Source: Oscillospiraceae bacterium (GTDB lineage: Bacteria > Bacillota > Clostridia > Oscillospirales > Oscillospiraceae). From it: a DNA stretch of 64,000 bases. The stretch's first letter is position 1. Every line of letters starts with the position of its first letter. The stretch covers positions 1 through 64,000 of the forward strand of contig SVLJ01000010.1 in the NCBI GenBank assembly GCA_015067995.1, written 5' to 3'. The notes under the pieces were generated by a model. The model made no database searches. It was not told the origin of the DNA and saw only the letters and a list, made by a program, of their open reading frames with translations. A program made the translations under genes and the position numbers. Shown piece by piece: positions 18,713 through 27,332 of this stretch.

Positions 18713-21700
18713 ATGAAGCAAATGTTCAAACGCAGCCTGTCGCTGATCATGTCGGCGGCACTCCTCTTACAGATGATTATATTCCCTTCCCGTGCGTCTG
18801 CTGCGGCGGCCGCGGAAGTCGCCTCTGACGGCAGCATCGTCTTTGGCGGGACCGTGCTGACCCACCACCAGACCCTGCGGGACGATAACGGCGCGTTCAC
18901 CTTCACGATGCAGGTGAACTCTGCCCTTGTCCGTGAGGATGCCAACACCGCCCACGACGCCTCCCGCAACCACTACTTCACCGCGCCCATCACCGGTGAC
19001 TATCTGGTGCAGGTGTGGGGCGGCAAGGGCGGCGCAGGCACCGACTATGTCAGTCCCGGCGGCAAGGGCGGCGCAGGCGGCTACGTGTACGGCGTGGTAC
19101 ATCTGACCGCCGGTGAGACCCTGTACTACCAGCTGGGCGGCGACGGTCAGCAGACTGCCGCCACCGACGAGGGCGGCGGCATCAACGGCGACGGCGGCCA
19201 CCATGGTGACACCGGCAGTATGCTGGTGGGCGGCGGCGGCGGTTACTCCGTTGTCTACAAATTCGCCCCTCAGGAATTCGAGCGCAAATACACCGACGGC
19301 GCCGGTAATCAGACCTCGGAGATCTCTGACGAGGATCGCGCCACCAAGTACATCCTCATCGCCGGCGGCGGTGGCGGCGGCGGCGCAGGCAACGGCAACT
19401 CGCCCCTGCTGGGCATCACGGCCACCGGCACCGCGGACGGCGGCGCAGGCGGCTCCGTGGGCAGCACCTCCGGTGTGCTCTCCGGCAGCGGCTACGATGT
19501 GGAGGGCACCTTCTTCGCCGGTGAGAACGGCAAGTCCAGCGGCCCCTCCACCAACTATGTGGGCCGCGGCGCAACCAACGTCCCCGGTGCCATCGAAGGC
19601 ACCGCGCTGGGCAGCCTGATCGGCCTTTTCAACGGCAAGGAGCCCAACGACTGGCGCGGCACCAACAATGCCAACTATTCCGGCGGCGGCGGTGGTTCGG
19701 GCAACCTCCGCGGCGGCGCAGGCGGCGCGGGCTTCTGCGGCGGCTCCGGCGGCGTCCAGTCCGGTCTGCTGAGCCCCACCTACGTGGGCGGTGGCGGCGG
19801 CGGCTCCTCCTTCATCGCCAGCACCGTCACCTACACCGGTATTGACAGCATCCTTGCCGCCTCCGGCAAGACCGGCAACCCCAGCAGCACCGGCGGTGGT
19901 GTGTATATCTGCGCACTGGAGAGCGACGAGCTGTCCTATCTCAGCGACCTGACCCTCACCGCGCAGATCTCCCCCTACTTCACCGTGGCTCCCCAGCCCA
20001 GTACCTATTGTACCGTCAGCTTCGACCCCGCCACCAACGGCCTCACCGTTTCCGGCGTCGACCTGATCAGCAATCCCTATCTCCGTCTGGAGCTTCAGTT
20101 TACCCCCGTCAGCGGCTTTGCCGGCGGCAACGACATTCCCCTGTGGAACGGTGGCTTCACCTGCACCTCCAACGTGGACAGCAGTACCGTTCTGCTGCCG
20201 GTTTCCGACCAGTGCGGCTATGTCAATCTGCCGCTGACCGGCTTTACGGCCAAGGGACAGAGCATTGACAGCGCTCCCGCCGATGAGCGCCCCGTTTCCG
20301 CGCTGAAGGGCTCCAACTATGAGGGCTGGGCAGGCAAGTGGATGTACGCCGGCATCCAGAACATCTCCGACTACACGGTGGATCCCACCGGCGATCCCAC
20401 CTACAACGCAGGCTCTCAGACAGTTGCTCCCGTGGAGACCACCTATTATCCCATTTCCGTCACAGTGACCCCCAAACCCAATCTGCTGGCGGTGGTGGGC
20501 ACCCAGGCGGTGGAAAAAATCTACCACGGCAAGTCTGCCATCAAGATCGGCGCAAACAGCGGAACCCTCAACGGTAACGCCGTGACTTACAGCAAGCATC
20601 TCTCCTACAACAGCGAAGAGCAGCGCTACGAGCTGAAGCTCAACACCTCCATCACAACCGACCCCGCAGCAGCGGCATCCAATGAATCCACACCATTCAC
20701 AGACACTACCGCCGTGGTCAATGGTGTAATCAGCTATGACAGCCATCTCATCCCCGCCTCCGGTTACTATTACATCCAGGCCTGGGGCGCTTCCGGCGGC
20801 ACAGGCGGCACAGGCCAGCTTGGTGGCAACGGCGGCAGCGGTGCAAACGGCGGCTACGTAGCCGGCTGGAAATACTTTGAGCAAGGTGAAACCGTATACT
20901 TCGTTGTAGGTTCCAAGGGCGCTAATGCTAACCAACAGTCCGGCGGCTCCGGCGGTGGCGCCTCCGGCATCAGCAGTACCAACACCACAAACAACAGCGG
21001 CTTCTACCTCGTCGCCGGTGGTGGCGGCGGCGGTGCCTGCGGCGCTTGGGGGCAGACCGGTAACAGTGCTGCGGAAAACAACAGCCAAACTTCCGGCGAG
21101 GCAACGGTAGCCATCTCCGGCTATAATGGTGGAAACGGCTCCTATTCGATTCTCGGAGGTTCTGCTGGCGCATCCAAAGCAAGCTATCACAGCACCAATA
21201 TCATCGGTATCCAACCCACCGGCAAACCGGCACTGACCACCGAAGCACAGGCCATAATCAATACCCTCTCCTCCGACGAAAACACTGCCAATCCCAACGC
21301 AGCAAACGGCAACGGCGCGGTACGTTTCACCCTGATCCAGCAGGTCTACGAGGAGCAGGCCTCCATTGCAGACTACTTCATCACCGCCCAGCTTTCCGAT
21401 TACTTCGTGCTGAATGGTGCAGCAGCCAGCAACGTGGTGTTCACCGGTCTGGCGGAGGGCAATGCCCCCACCGTCACCTACACCAGCATCGACGAACCCG
21501 GCGACAACGTCATCGCCATTTCCAACCTCGACCCCTATGTCACCGACACAGAGGCCGATGGTGAGCACGTTTTCTCCGCGGAATTCACCGTCACCCTCTA
21601 TCTCAACCCCCGTGACGGCTTCCTGGGCGGCAACGACGTTCCCCTACTGAAGCCGGGCGCGGATTCCATGCGGATGCAGTACCAGCAGGCAGACGCCGGC

Positions 21701-24196
21701 GGCACGCTGCAGACACTGGGCATTGCGGCCAATCCGGAGACGGACTATGCCAACGTGGTCATCAATCCCACCAACGGCTGGACAGATGCCGTCACGCCCA
21801 CCATTTACTCCACGGAGTCCAATCCCAAGACCATCACCGCCGGTGACACCGTGGCTCACAGCGAGCTGTACAACAAGGCGGCGCTGGAGACGAAAAAGAG
21901 CGAGCTGGAGGCGGCAGCCGACTGGCGCGACGACTTTGTGAACTTCACCTTCCACCTGATCAACCGCACCACCGAACTGGCGGAGAGCGACGATCCCCTG
22001 TACCCGCCCCACACCACCTATTACAACGTGGTGCTGGCACTGGAGCCCAAGGAGTCCTCCCCCAACGCGACATGCGTTGCCCCCCCGGTCACCGGCATCA
22101 CGGAGATCCGCGGGGAGACGCTGGTAAAGGTGCTGCCCCGGATCATCTATCAGCTGACCGATCTGGTAAACAGCGACAAGGTTGCTCTGGCCACCACCAA
22201 CGGCACCATCAAGGCGAATGTGGACTACACCGCCACTCTCTCCCCCGGGAAGGATTACGCCCTGCCCGGCGGCATTGCCGTGACCAAGCGCGAGGGCAGC
22301 AGCTCCGTCACCCTCACCGCCGGTACGGATTATACCTACAATGCCGGCACCGGCGTCATCTTCATCAGTGCGGCAGTCATCGGCTACAGCGAGATCACCA
22401 TCATTGCCACGGCGGAGAAAGCCACCTTCACCCTGAATTACATCTATCAAACCTCCCCCACCGGCGCACCCATTCAGGGCAAAGTGACCGGTCTCTGTCC
22501 CGGCGACTCTCTGTTGGCCACACTGCCTCATACCCACGCCCCCGCCAATTATGCGGGATATGAATTCCAGTGGAGCTGGGAATACGGTGACGGCTCGGAG
22601 CTGGAGCAGATGCCCGCCGCCGATGTGTGGGTCATGGGCAGCTACGTCCCCAGGGAATACACCCTCACCATCCACTACACCTATGCGGTGGGCGGCGGCA
22701 CAGCCGCACCTGACCATGTGGAGACCGTGAAGTACGGCAGTGCTTACTCAGTCACCTCTCCCACCATTTCCGGCTATATGCCGGATCAGGCCGTGGTGTC
22801 CGGCACCATGCCGGCCAATCATGTCACTGTCACCGTCACCTACACCGGCACTGCCAACCAGCTGAACATCCTCTACTTCAAGGAGCAGCCCGACGGTACG
22901 CTGGTGCAGTTTGACAGCTACCGTGACGACGATGTTGCCACCGGCACCGCCTACTCCGTCACCTCTCCCGCCGTGGACGGCTACACCGTGGAAAGCGGCA
23001 AGGAAGTCATCAGCGGCACCATGGTGACGGAGGGCGTCACCGCACAGGTGATCTACCGTCCCAACACCTTTGCTGTCACCATCGATCCCAACGGCGGCAG
23101 CTGCACCACTGCGGAGCTCACCGCGGTATACGACAATATTTACGGTTATGACCCGGAGGCCAGCGGATATACTACTGCAGGCGGCTATGCCGGTCTGACA
23201 GCGGCATACCGCTCCCTGCCCACTCCCGTCCGCATCGGCTTCGACTTTGAGGGCTGGTATCTGGACAAGGACGTCTGGGCACAGCCGGTGAAGGAGGACA
23301 CTTCCGTCTCCCTGACCGCCGGTCACACCCTGTACGCCAAGTGGAAGGGACAGACCTTCTCCTACACCATCAAGCACGTCTATGACAACGGCCTGCCCGT
23401 GAATGATGGTCATCTGGACTATACCAACACCGAAATGACGGTGGGCATGGACATCCCGCCCGCGGGTTATGATGCCATCCCCGTCATCGACACGTACACC
23501 GCTGACAAGGTCTATAAAAACCTCGAAGGCACCATGCCCGCTCAGAATGTGGTGGTGACCATTACCTACACCAGTAACTTCCGCCACATCACCATTCAGT
23601 ATCTCTACGCGAACAACGTAAAGGATGAGACTCTCCGCGGCAAGATGGCCCATGAACCTCACACCGGACAGGTGGAGATCGGCAAGGAATACAACGTTAC
23701 CAGCCCCATCATCCCCGGTTATACCCCCTCTGAGGCAGAGGTCACCGTCATCATGGGCACCACGGATGTAGAGATCACCGTGTTCTACTACGATGACAAC
23801 TCTACGCCGGTGGTCGCTGTCACTGTCACGTGGGGCTCCCTGTCCTTCCGGTACACCCACGGCGAATGGGACCCCCAGACCCACACCTACAGCACGGAAC
23901 CCGTCTATCCGGTGACCGCCGGCACCAACTATGTCATGGTTACCAACAACGCCGAGTCTGAGATCAATGTCAATGCATCCTTCGCCTACGCGGCCAACAG
24001 CGGCTTTGAGGGTCTGACCCACTACTTCACTGCCACAGACAACAGAAATGCCGCCACCATCACCCAATCCGGCATGCTGGCTCCCGGCGGCGTGGCAGCC
24101 AAGGCCTTCCTCTGGCTGCAGGGCACGCTGCCCACGAATATGACCGGCAATCAAATCTCCGGTGTCTGCACCGTTACCATAACAGGAGGTGGTTGA
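18713..24196 (+). CDS. giant secreted protein: two glycine-rich domains, MucBP/InlB-type repeats and a C-terminal shared module
   Basis: 1827 residues. A signal peptide spans 1-32 (cleavage near SRASA). Two blocks of about 500 residues follow. Each has a glycine-rich lectin-like domain (about 95-400 and 685-875, with WGGKGG/WGASGG and long GGGGG runs) and a beta-rich domain containing GF(A/L)GGND(I/V)PL (469-477 and 970-978). Residues 1235-1700 hold tandem repeats of MucBP type (YSVTSPTISGY, YNVTSPIIPGY) and one InlB B-type repeat (GFDFEGWYLD...LYAKWKG). The last ~127 residues match the two small secreted proteins downstream. There is no LPXTG or SLH motif. ATG 18713 has GAGGG seven bases upstream. 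Adhesion to host or mucus glycans is the likely role, by inference from the repeats. Confidence 0.85.
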   Translation: MKQMFKRSLSLIMSAALLLQMIIFPSRASAAAAAEVASDGSIVFGGTVLTHHQTLRDDNGAFTFTMQVNSALVREDANTAHDASRNHYFTAPITGDYLVQVWGGKGGAGTDYVSPGGKGGAGGYVYGVVHLTAGETLYYQLGGDGQQTAATDEGGGINGDGGHHGDTGSMLVGGGGGYSVVYKFAPQEFERKYTDGAGNQTSEISDEDRATKYILIAGGGGGGGAGNGNSPLLGITATGTADGGAGGSVGSTSGVLSGSGYDVEGTFFAGENGKSSGPSTNYVGRGATNVPGAIEGTALGSLIGLFNGKEPNDWRGTNNANYSGGGGGSGNLRGGAGGAGFCGGSGGVQSGLLSPTYVGGGGGGSSFIASTVTYTGIDSILAASGKTGNPSSTGGGVYICALESDELSYLSDLTLTAQISPYFTVAPQPSTYCTVSFDPATNGLTVSGVDLISNPYLRLELQFTPVSGFAGGNDIPLWNGGFTCTSNVDSSTVLLPVSDQCGYVNLPLTGFTAKGQSIDSAPADERPVSALKGSNYEGWAGKWMYAGIQNISDYTVDPTGDPTYNAGSQTVAPVETTYYPISVTVTPKPNLLAVVGTQAVEKIYHGKSAIKIGANSGTLNGNAVTYSKHLSYNSEEQRYELKLNTSITTDPAAAASNESTPFTDTTAVVNGVISYDSHLIPASGYYYIQAWGASGGTGGTGQLGGNGGSGANGGYVAGWKYFEQGETVYFVVGSKGANANQQSGGSGGGASGISSTNTTNNSGFYLVAGGGGGGACGAWGQTGNSAAENNSQTSGEATVAISGYNGGNGSYSILGGSAGASKASYHSTNIIGIQPTGKPALTTEAQAIINTLSSDENTANPNAANGNGAVRFTLIQQVYEEQASIADYFITAQLSDYFVLNGAAASNVVFTGLAEGNAPTVTYTSIDEPGDNVIAISNLDPYVTDTEADGEHVFSAEFTVTLYLNPRDGFLGGNDVPLLKPGADSMRMQYQQADAGGTLQTLGIAANPETDYANVVINPTNGWTDAVTPTIYSTESNPKTITAGDTVAHSELYNKAALETKKSELEAAADWRDDFVNFTFHLINRTTELAESDDPLYPPHTTYYNVVLALEPKESSPNATCVAPPVTGITEIRGETLVKVLPRIIYQLTDLVNSDKVALATTNGTIKANVDYTATLSPGKDYALPGGIAVTKREGSSSVTLTAGTDYTYNAGTGVIFISAAVIGYSEITIIATAEKATFTLNYIYQTSPTGAPIQGKVTGLCPGDSLLATLPHTHAPANYAGYEFQWSWEYGDGSELEQMPAADVWVMGSYVPREYTLTIHYTYAVGGGTAAPDHVETVKYGSAYSVTSPTISGYMPDQAVVSGTMPANHVTVTVTYTGTANQLNILYFKEQPDGTLVQFDSYRDDDVATGTAYSVTSPAVDGYTVESGKEVISGTMVTEGVTAQVIYRPNTFAVTIDPNGGSCTTAELTAVYDNIYGYDPEASGYTTAGGYAGLTAAYRSLPTPVRIGFDFEGWYLDKDVWAQPVKEDTSVSLTAGHTLYAKWKGQTFSYTIKHVYDNGLPVNDGHLDYTNTEMTVGMDIPPAGYDAIPVIDTYTADKVYKNLEGTMPAQNVVVTITYTSNFRHITIQYLYANNVKDETLRGKMAHEPHTGQVEIGKEYNVTSPIIPGYTPSEAEVTVIMGTTDVEITVFYYDDNSTPVVAVTVTWGSLSFRYTHGEWDPQTHTYSTEPVYPVTAGTNYVMVTNNAESEINVNASFAYAANSGFEGLTHYFTATDNRNAATITQSGMLAPGGVAAKAFLWLQGTLPTNMTGNQISGVCTVTITGGG

Positions 24197-24200
24197 TTTG
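24184..24200 (+). promoter_or_regulatory. ribosome site in the giant gene's last codons, setting a TTG start
   Basis: AGGAGG (24184-24189) lies within the final codons of the giant gene and is followed after eight bases by TTG at 24198. Translation of the membrane protein is thus probably coupled to the giant protein. Confidence 0.7.
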
Positions 24201-25004
24201 CAGCACAGCTTTATGATGATGGACGATTACGACCAGAAGGTAAAGATCGAAAAGGAAAACATCCTCTGTTACTCCAAGAAGCAGCTGGATCGTCTTTATC
24301 CCAACGGCGATTATCACATCATCGGTGAAACCAAGAAGAAGAACAAGAAGGAGATCATTTCCCAGCTGCGGGTCCGCAAGCTCATGCTGGACATCTGTAA
24401 GCCGGATCAGCACAGCGGACTTCTGTACCGCCGGGCAGGCTATGTCCGGATCGGCGGCGATGATTTCGTCGCCCTGCTGGTACCCCGCTGGCCGTTCCTG
24501 CTGATTCTGCTGCTCCTGCTGGGCATCACCGGCATCCTGCTGAGCCTTCTGCTCAACGGCCCGGCGCCCTCCACACCCGTCAACCCCGATCACCCCCTGC
24601 CGCCGGAGGATGTGCTGTCCAAGCCCATGGAGGACGACACCACCGAAAAGGCAGACGTGCCGGAGGGCGGCGGTTCTCTGTCCATGATTTACACACTGGA
24701 CGCCAGACTGAGCCTCTCCACCGGCCAGATCGCCGTGTACTTCAAAAACCCCAACGCCTCCAGCCATAACGTAGCTCTGGAGCTCATCGTCATCTCCGGC
24801 GGCGAGGAATACGTCATCGCCCAGTCCGGTCTGGTGAAGGCGGGCTACGCTCTGGAAACGCTGGAGAAACTGGCAGGCTCCGCCTCCCTCAGCGAGGGCG
24901 TCTACACCGGCCTGTACCGGCTGCATTGCTATGACCCCGTTAGCGGTGAGCGGGCGCTGGTCTCCCCCGAGATCACCGATGTCAAGATCACCGTGATGAA
25001 TTGA
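24198..25004 (+). CDS. single-pass membrane protein of the surface locus, with a cytosolic domain and an extracellular beta domain
   Basis: 268 residues from TTG 24198. Residues 1-97 are charged and probably cytosolic (KKQLDRLYPNGDYHIIG and a KKKNKK patch). Residues 98-119 form a leucine-rich transmembrane helix, then a Pro-rich linker and an extracellular domain of ~130 residues. That domain resembles the one at 26234-26728: IAVYFKNPN against AQVYFASNE, and SGLVKAGY against TGLLRPGE. I do not recognise the family. It is the second gene of the locus, one base after the giant gene. A role in tethering or assembling the secreted partners is plausible but inferred. Confidence 0.75.
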   Translation: MQHSFMMMDDYDQKVKIEKENILCYSKKQLDRLYPNGDYHIIGETKKKNKKEIISQLRVRKLMLDICKPDQHSGLLYRRAGYVRIGGDDFVALLVPRWPFLLILLLLLGITGILLSLLLNGPAPSTPVNPDHPLPPEDVLSKPMEDDTTEKADVPEGGGSLSMIYTLDARLSLSTGQIAVYFKNPNASSHNVALELIVISGGEEYVIAQSGLVKAGYALETLEKLAGSASLSEGVYTGLYRLHCYDPVSGERALVSPEITDVKITVMN

Positions 25005-25027
25005 GAATGAGAAGGGAGAAACACATC

Positions 25028-25555
25028 ATGAAAAAGCTTCTGGCATGCATCCTCGCACTGGCAATGGTCTGCGGTCTGGCCGTTACCGCATCCGCCGCAG
25101 GCGGCAACCTGACCATCAGCGCCAGCGGTACCCCCGCAGACATCGGCGACGTCACCGTCAACGTCACCGAGGGCGCCACCATCAACACCTACTATGTCAT
25201 CGTGGCATGGGAAGACCTGAGCTTCAGCTTCACCAAGAACGGTCAGCGCTGGGACGCTGAGCAGCACACCTATGTCAGCACCGGCAGCGGTGCCTTCACC
25301 GGCGGCACCACCGCGGACATCACCGTCACCAACAAGTCCGACGTGGACATCTCCGTCACCGCCAACGTCGCGGACAAGAGCGCTTCCGACGGCTTCAAGG
25401 CCACCCTCAACAAGACCACCTTTGATCTGGATTCCTATGTAGGCCTCGCCACCCCGGACACCAACACCTTCACCCTCACCGTCAGCACTGACGGCACTCC
25501 CGGCACAGGCACGGTGAATGTGGCCGACGTCAGCGTTACCATCACCAAGAAGTAA
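25028..25555 (+). CDS. small secreted protein carrying the module of the giant protein's C-terminus (1)
   Basis: 175 residues; signal peptide 1-23 (ends ASAAG). The mature part is one beta-rich domain: IVAWEDLSFSF, then RWDAEQHTYV, then ITVTNKSDVDISV, ending in VADVSVTITKK. The same order of motifs closes the giant protein and makes up the next gene, so the three share one module. It has no anchor of its own. AGGGAG lies nine bases before the ATG. Possible roles are a polymerising subunit or a wall-bound partner of the giant protein, both inferred. Confidence 0.8.
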   Translation: MKKLLACILALAMVCGLAVTASAAGGNLTISASGTPADIGDVTVNVTEGATINTYYVIVAWEDLSFSFTKNGQRWDAEQHTYVSTGSGAFTGGTTADITVTNKSDVDISVTANVADKSASDGFKATLNKTTFDLDSYVGLATPDTNTFTLTVSTDGTPGTGTVNVADVSVTITKK

Positions 25556-25659
25556 GCCTCCCCCACCCTCTGTTCATTATTGATCAGCCGTTCCGGCAAA
25601 GGCGGCGCGGCTGACCCGTACATAATGAAACCCATCACAAAGAAAGGAAGATACATACT
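25556..25659 (+). other. intergenic spacer with a stem-loop between the two small secreted genes
   Basis: TCAGCCG (25584-25590) pairs with CGGCTGA (25608-25614). There is no T run, so it may be an mRNA-processing or stability hairpin that lets the two proteins be made in different amounts. Confidence 0.35.
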
Positions 25660-26208
25660 ATGAAGAAGTTCGCATGTCTCGTTCTGGCTCTGGCCATGGT
25701 CCTCAGCCTGAGCATCTCCGCAAATGCTGTCTCTCCGATTGAGGCGTTGGATGGTACGGATGCCAAAGACGTCACCATCGTCGTTGACGGCTCTGGCGCA
25801 GAATCACCGCGCTATTATGTCACGGTAACTTGGAAGGATCTCAAGTTCACCTATAACAGCAACGGTGCCGGAAAAACATGGAATCCCGAGAATCATGAAT
25901 ATACATACACAACCGAACCCGGCTGGACTTCCACCGCGATCTCTGATGCTATTAAGGTTGACAACCACTCCAACGTGAGCGTGAAGGTCTCCACTGCCAA
26001 AGCTCTCGGTGCAGGTGCCAACGGAAAAGACTTCACCATTACGCCGACCGCCGACCAAACTCTGACCAGAGCAATTGCGGGCACCGGATTCAACACTGCC
26101 CCCTCTATCTCTTATGATATTGCTCTGACCAATGATGATGCCCCTACCGACCTGACCGCCGGTAACTATACACTGGGCACCGTCACCGTCACCATCACCG
26201 CTCCCTAA
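25660..26208 (+). CDS. small secreted protein carrying the module of the giant protein's C-terminus (2)
   Basis: 182 residues; signal peptide 1-23 (ends SANA). Core motifs VTVTWKDLKFTYN, TWNPENHEYTY, IKVDNHSNVSVKV and the end GTVTVTITAP parallel those of the preceding gene and of the giant protein's end. The coding sequence uses more A/T-ending codons than its neighbours, which hints at a different history or faster change. AAGGAAG precedes the ATG. Family unrecognised; the fold is probably an Ig-like beta sandwich. Confidence 0.8.
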   Translation: MKKFACLVLALAMVLSLSISANAVSPIEALDGTDAKDVTIVVDGSGAESPRYYVTVTWKDLKFTYNSNGAGKTWNPENHEYTYTTEPGWTSTAISDAIKVDNHSNVSVKVSTAKALGAGANGKDFTITPTADQTLTRAIAGTGFNTAPSISYDIALTNDDAPTDLTAGNYTLGTVTVTITAP

Positions 26209-26233
26209 CCTTTAACCATTACGGAGAACACCT

Positions 26234-26728
26234 ATGAGCAAACTGGAAAAACGAATCCTGCTGATATTCGGCATGATCGTGCTGGCCGTTGCAGCCGCCG
26301 TCCTGATCCGGTGGGGCGGAGAGCGAGATGTGATCGTCAACGATTTCATTCCGCCGTCCTTTGACTCCGCCGCCGTTTCCGGATTCCCGGAAGGCGTGGA
26401 CAAAACCATATACGGCACACTGATTCTTGCAGACGGGATCGCTGTTTCTCTCTATAGTGCCCCCACGGTCACAGACGGAGCAGCTCAGGTGTATTTCGCG
26501 TCCAATGAGATCAATACCGCCTGGGTGCGGCTGCGGCTTCTGGATGCGCAGGGTGCTCTCCTTGGCGAGACCGGCCTGCTTCGCCCCGGCGAATATGTGG
26601 AATCCCTGATTCTGCAGACCCAGCCGAAATCGGCGCAGGTCACGGCAAAGATCCTCACCTATGAGCCGGACACCTATTACAGCAAGGGTACGGCCACCGC
26701 GCAGCTGACGCTGCGCTTCGCGGACTGA
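26234..26728 (+). CDS. N-terminally anchored membrane protein with the extracellular beta domain
   Basis: 164 residues. A membrane anchor at about 7-25 is followed by an extracellular domain related to that of the 24198-25004 protein (AQVYFASNE, TGLLRPGEYVESL). It is the last gene of the locus, 25 bases after the second small secreted protein, with GGAG before the ATG and the common terminator behind. Two anchored proteins plus two small and one large secreted protein resemble WxL-type wall systems in layout, but no WxL, DUF916 or DUF3324 motif is seen. Confidence 0.72.
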   Translation: MSKLEKRILLIFGMIVLAVAAAVLIRWGGERDVIVNDFIPPSFDSAAVSGFPEGVDKTIYGTLILADGIAVSLYSAPTVTDGAAQVYFASNEINTAWVRLRLLDAQGALLGETGLLRPGEYVESLILQTQPKSAQVTAKILTYEPDTYYSKGTATAQLTLRFAD

Positions 26729-26752
26729 CCCCGCCCGGCCACAGGAACAAAC

Positions 26753-26797
26753 GCAAAAAAGGATGACCCGGTCGCCCGACCGGGTCATCCTTTTTGC
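26753..26797. terminator. bidirectional terminator closing the surface locus
   Basis: A GGATGACCCGGTC/GACCGGGTCATCC hairpin with A6 on one side and T5 on the other; it also serves the convergent XRE gene. Confidence 0.9.
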
Positions 26798-26813
26798 CCT
26801 CGTAAGGGGTCGT

Positions 26814-27035
26814 TCATTTCTTCGGATACGGCTTTTTCACATCCGTCCGCCCCAGCAGATAATCCACGCTGACGCCGTAATAGTCTGCCAGCGTGTGCAG
26901 AGCGGATACCGGCACATTCAGTCTCCCCAACTCATAGTCCGAATAGGTCGTCTGATGCACATTCAACAACTCTGCCACCTGTGTTTGATTCAGGTCGCGG
27001 TCTTCCCGCAAGTCACGAATACGAAGCTGGTACAT
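26814..27035 (-). CDS. small XRE family repressor
   Basis: 73 residues, almost entirely one Cro/CI-type helix-turn-helix: LNQTQVAELLNVHQTTYSDYE is the HTH, followed by the usual DYLLGRTD end. GGGTGATG precedes the ATG. It is divergent from a 54-residue gene, with two matching inverted repeats between them, so autoregulation and repression of that neighbour are likely. A link to the surface locus on its other side is not shown by the sequence. Confidence 0.88.
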   Translation of the reverse strand: MYQLRIRDLREDRDLNQTQVAELLNVHQTTYSDYELGRLNVPVSALHTLADYYGVSVDYLLGRTDVKKPYPKK

Positions 27036-27061
27036 AGCATCACCCAGTCATTATTATGACT

Positions 27062-27078
27062 TAAGGGAATATTCCTTA
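27062..27078. promoter_or_regulatory. inverted repeat 1, candidate XRE operator
   Basis: TAAGG-N7-CCTTA with an AATATT core, just upstream of the -35 of the 54-residue gene. Confidence 0.65.
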
Positions 27079-27107
27079 TTGCATTTTAAGGGGTATAGCC
27101 TTAAAAT
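27079..27107 (+). promoter_or_regulatory. promoter of the 54-residue gene
   Basis: TTGCAT, 17 bases, TAAAAT. Inverted repeat 2 fills the spacer and part of the -10, a classical repressor position. The predicted leader is very short, only about 12 bases. Confidence 0.5.
27084..27106. promoter_or_regulatory. inverted repeat 2, candidate XRE operator
   Basis: TTTTAAGG-N7-CCTTAAAA. It contains the same TAAGG-N7-CCTTA dyad as repeat 1, with centres 25 bases apart. Confidence 0.7.
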
Positions 27108-27125
27108 ATACCCGAGGTGAGGACA

Positions 27126-27290
27126 TTGACCAGCTATCGGGAGTTGTATTTCCATATGTTCCGCGCCGCGGCGCAGGCCGTGGAGCATCTGGAGCAGGGA
27201 CAGCCCCTGCTGGCTCGTACCTGCCTCATCCGCGCCCAGCAGGAGGCCGAGGATGCCTGTCTGGAAACCGATATCCTCCCGGAACAGTAA
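27126..27290 (+). CDS. 54-residue conserved-type small protein
   Basis: TTG start at 27126 with GAGGTGA eight bases upstream and TAA at 27288. The product begins LTSYRELYFHMFRAAAQA, and its second half is a predicted helix with ARTCLIRAQQEAEDACLE. I recall similar unnamed proteins of about 55-60 residues in Clostridia, but the function is unknown. It is divergent from the XRE repressor and followed at once by a terminator, so it is a one-gene unit that the repressor probably controls. Confidence 0.65.
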   Translation: MTSYRELYFHMFRAAAQAVEHLEQGQPLLARTCLIRAQQEAEDACLETDILPEQ

Positions 27291-27319
27291 CAGCAGCCGC
27301 TTGCGCGGCTGCTGTTTTT
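27291..27319 (+). terminator. terminator of the 54-residue gene
   Basis: A CAGCAGCCGC/GCGGCTGCTG hairpin with loop TTGC and then T5; it directly follows the stop. Confidence 0.85.
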
Positions 27320-27332
27320 CTCAACGGCGGCC

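Noticed and set aside
19000-21150. Repeated GGCGGC-rich DNA as a CRISPR or satellite repeat
   Set aside because: It encodes the glycine-rich domains in one frame; there are no uniform repeats with spacers. No CRISPR array was seen anywhere in the window.
18713-24196. A sortase-anchored or WxL-type adhesin
   Set aside because: The C-terminus has no LPXTG, hydrophobic tail or WxL motif; the end is the beta module shared with the small secreted proteins.
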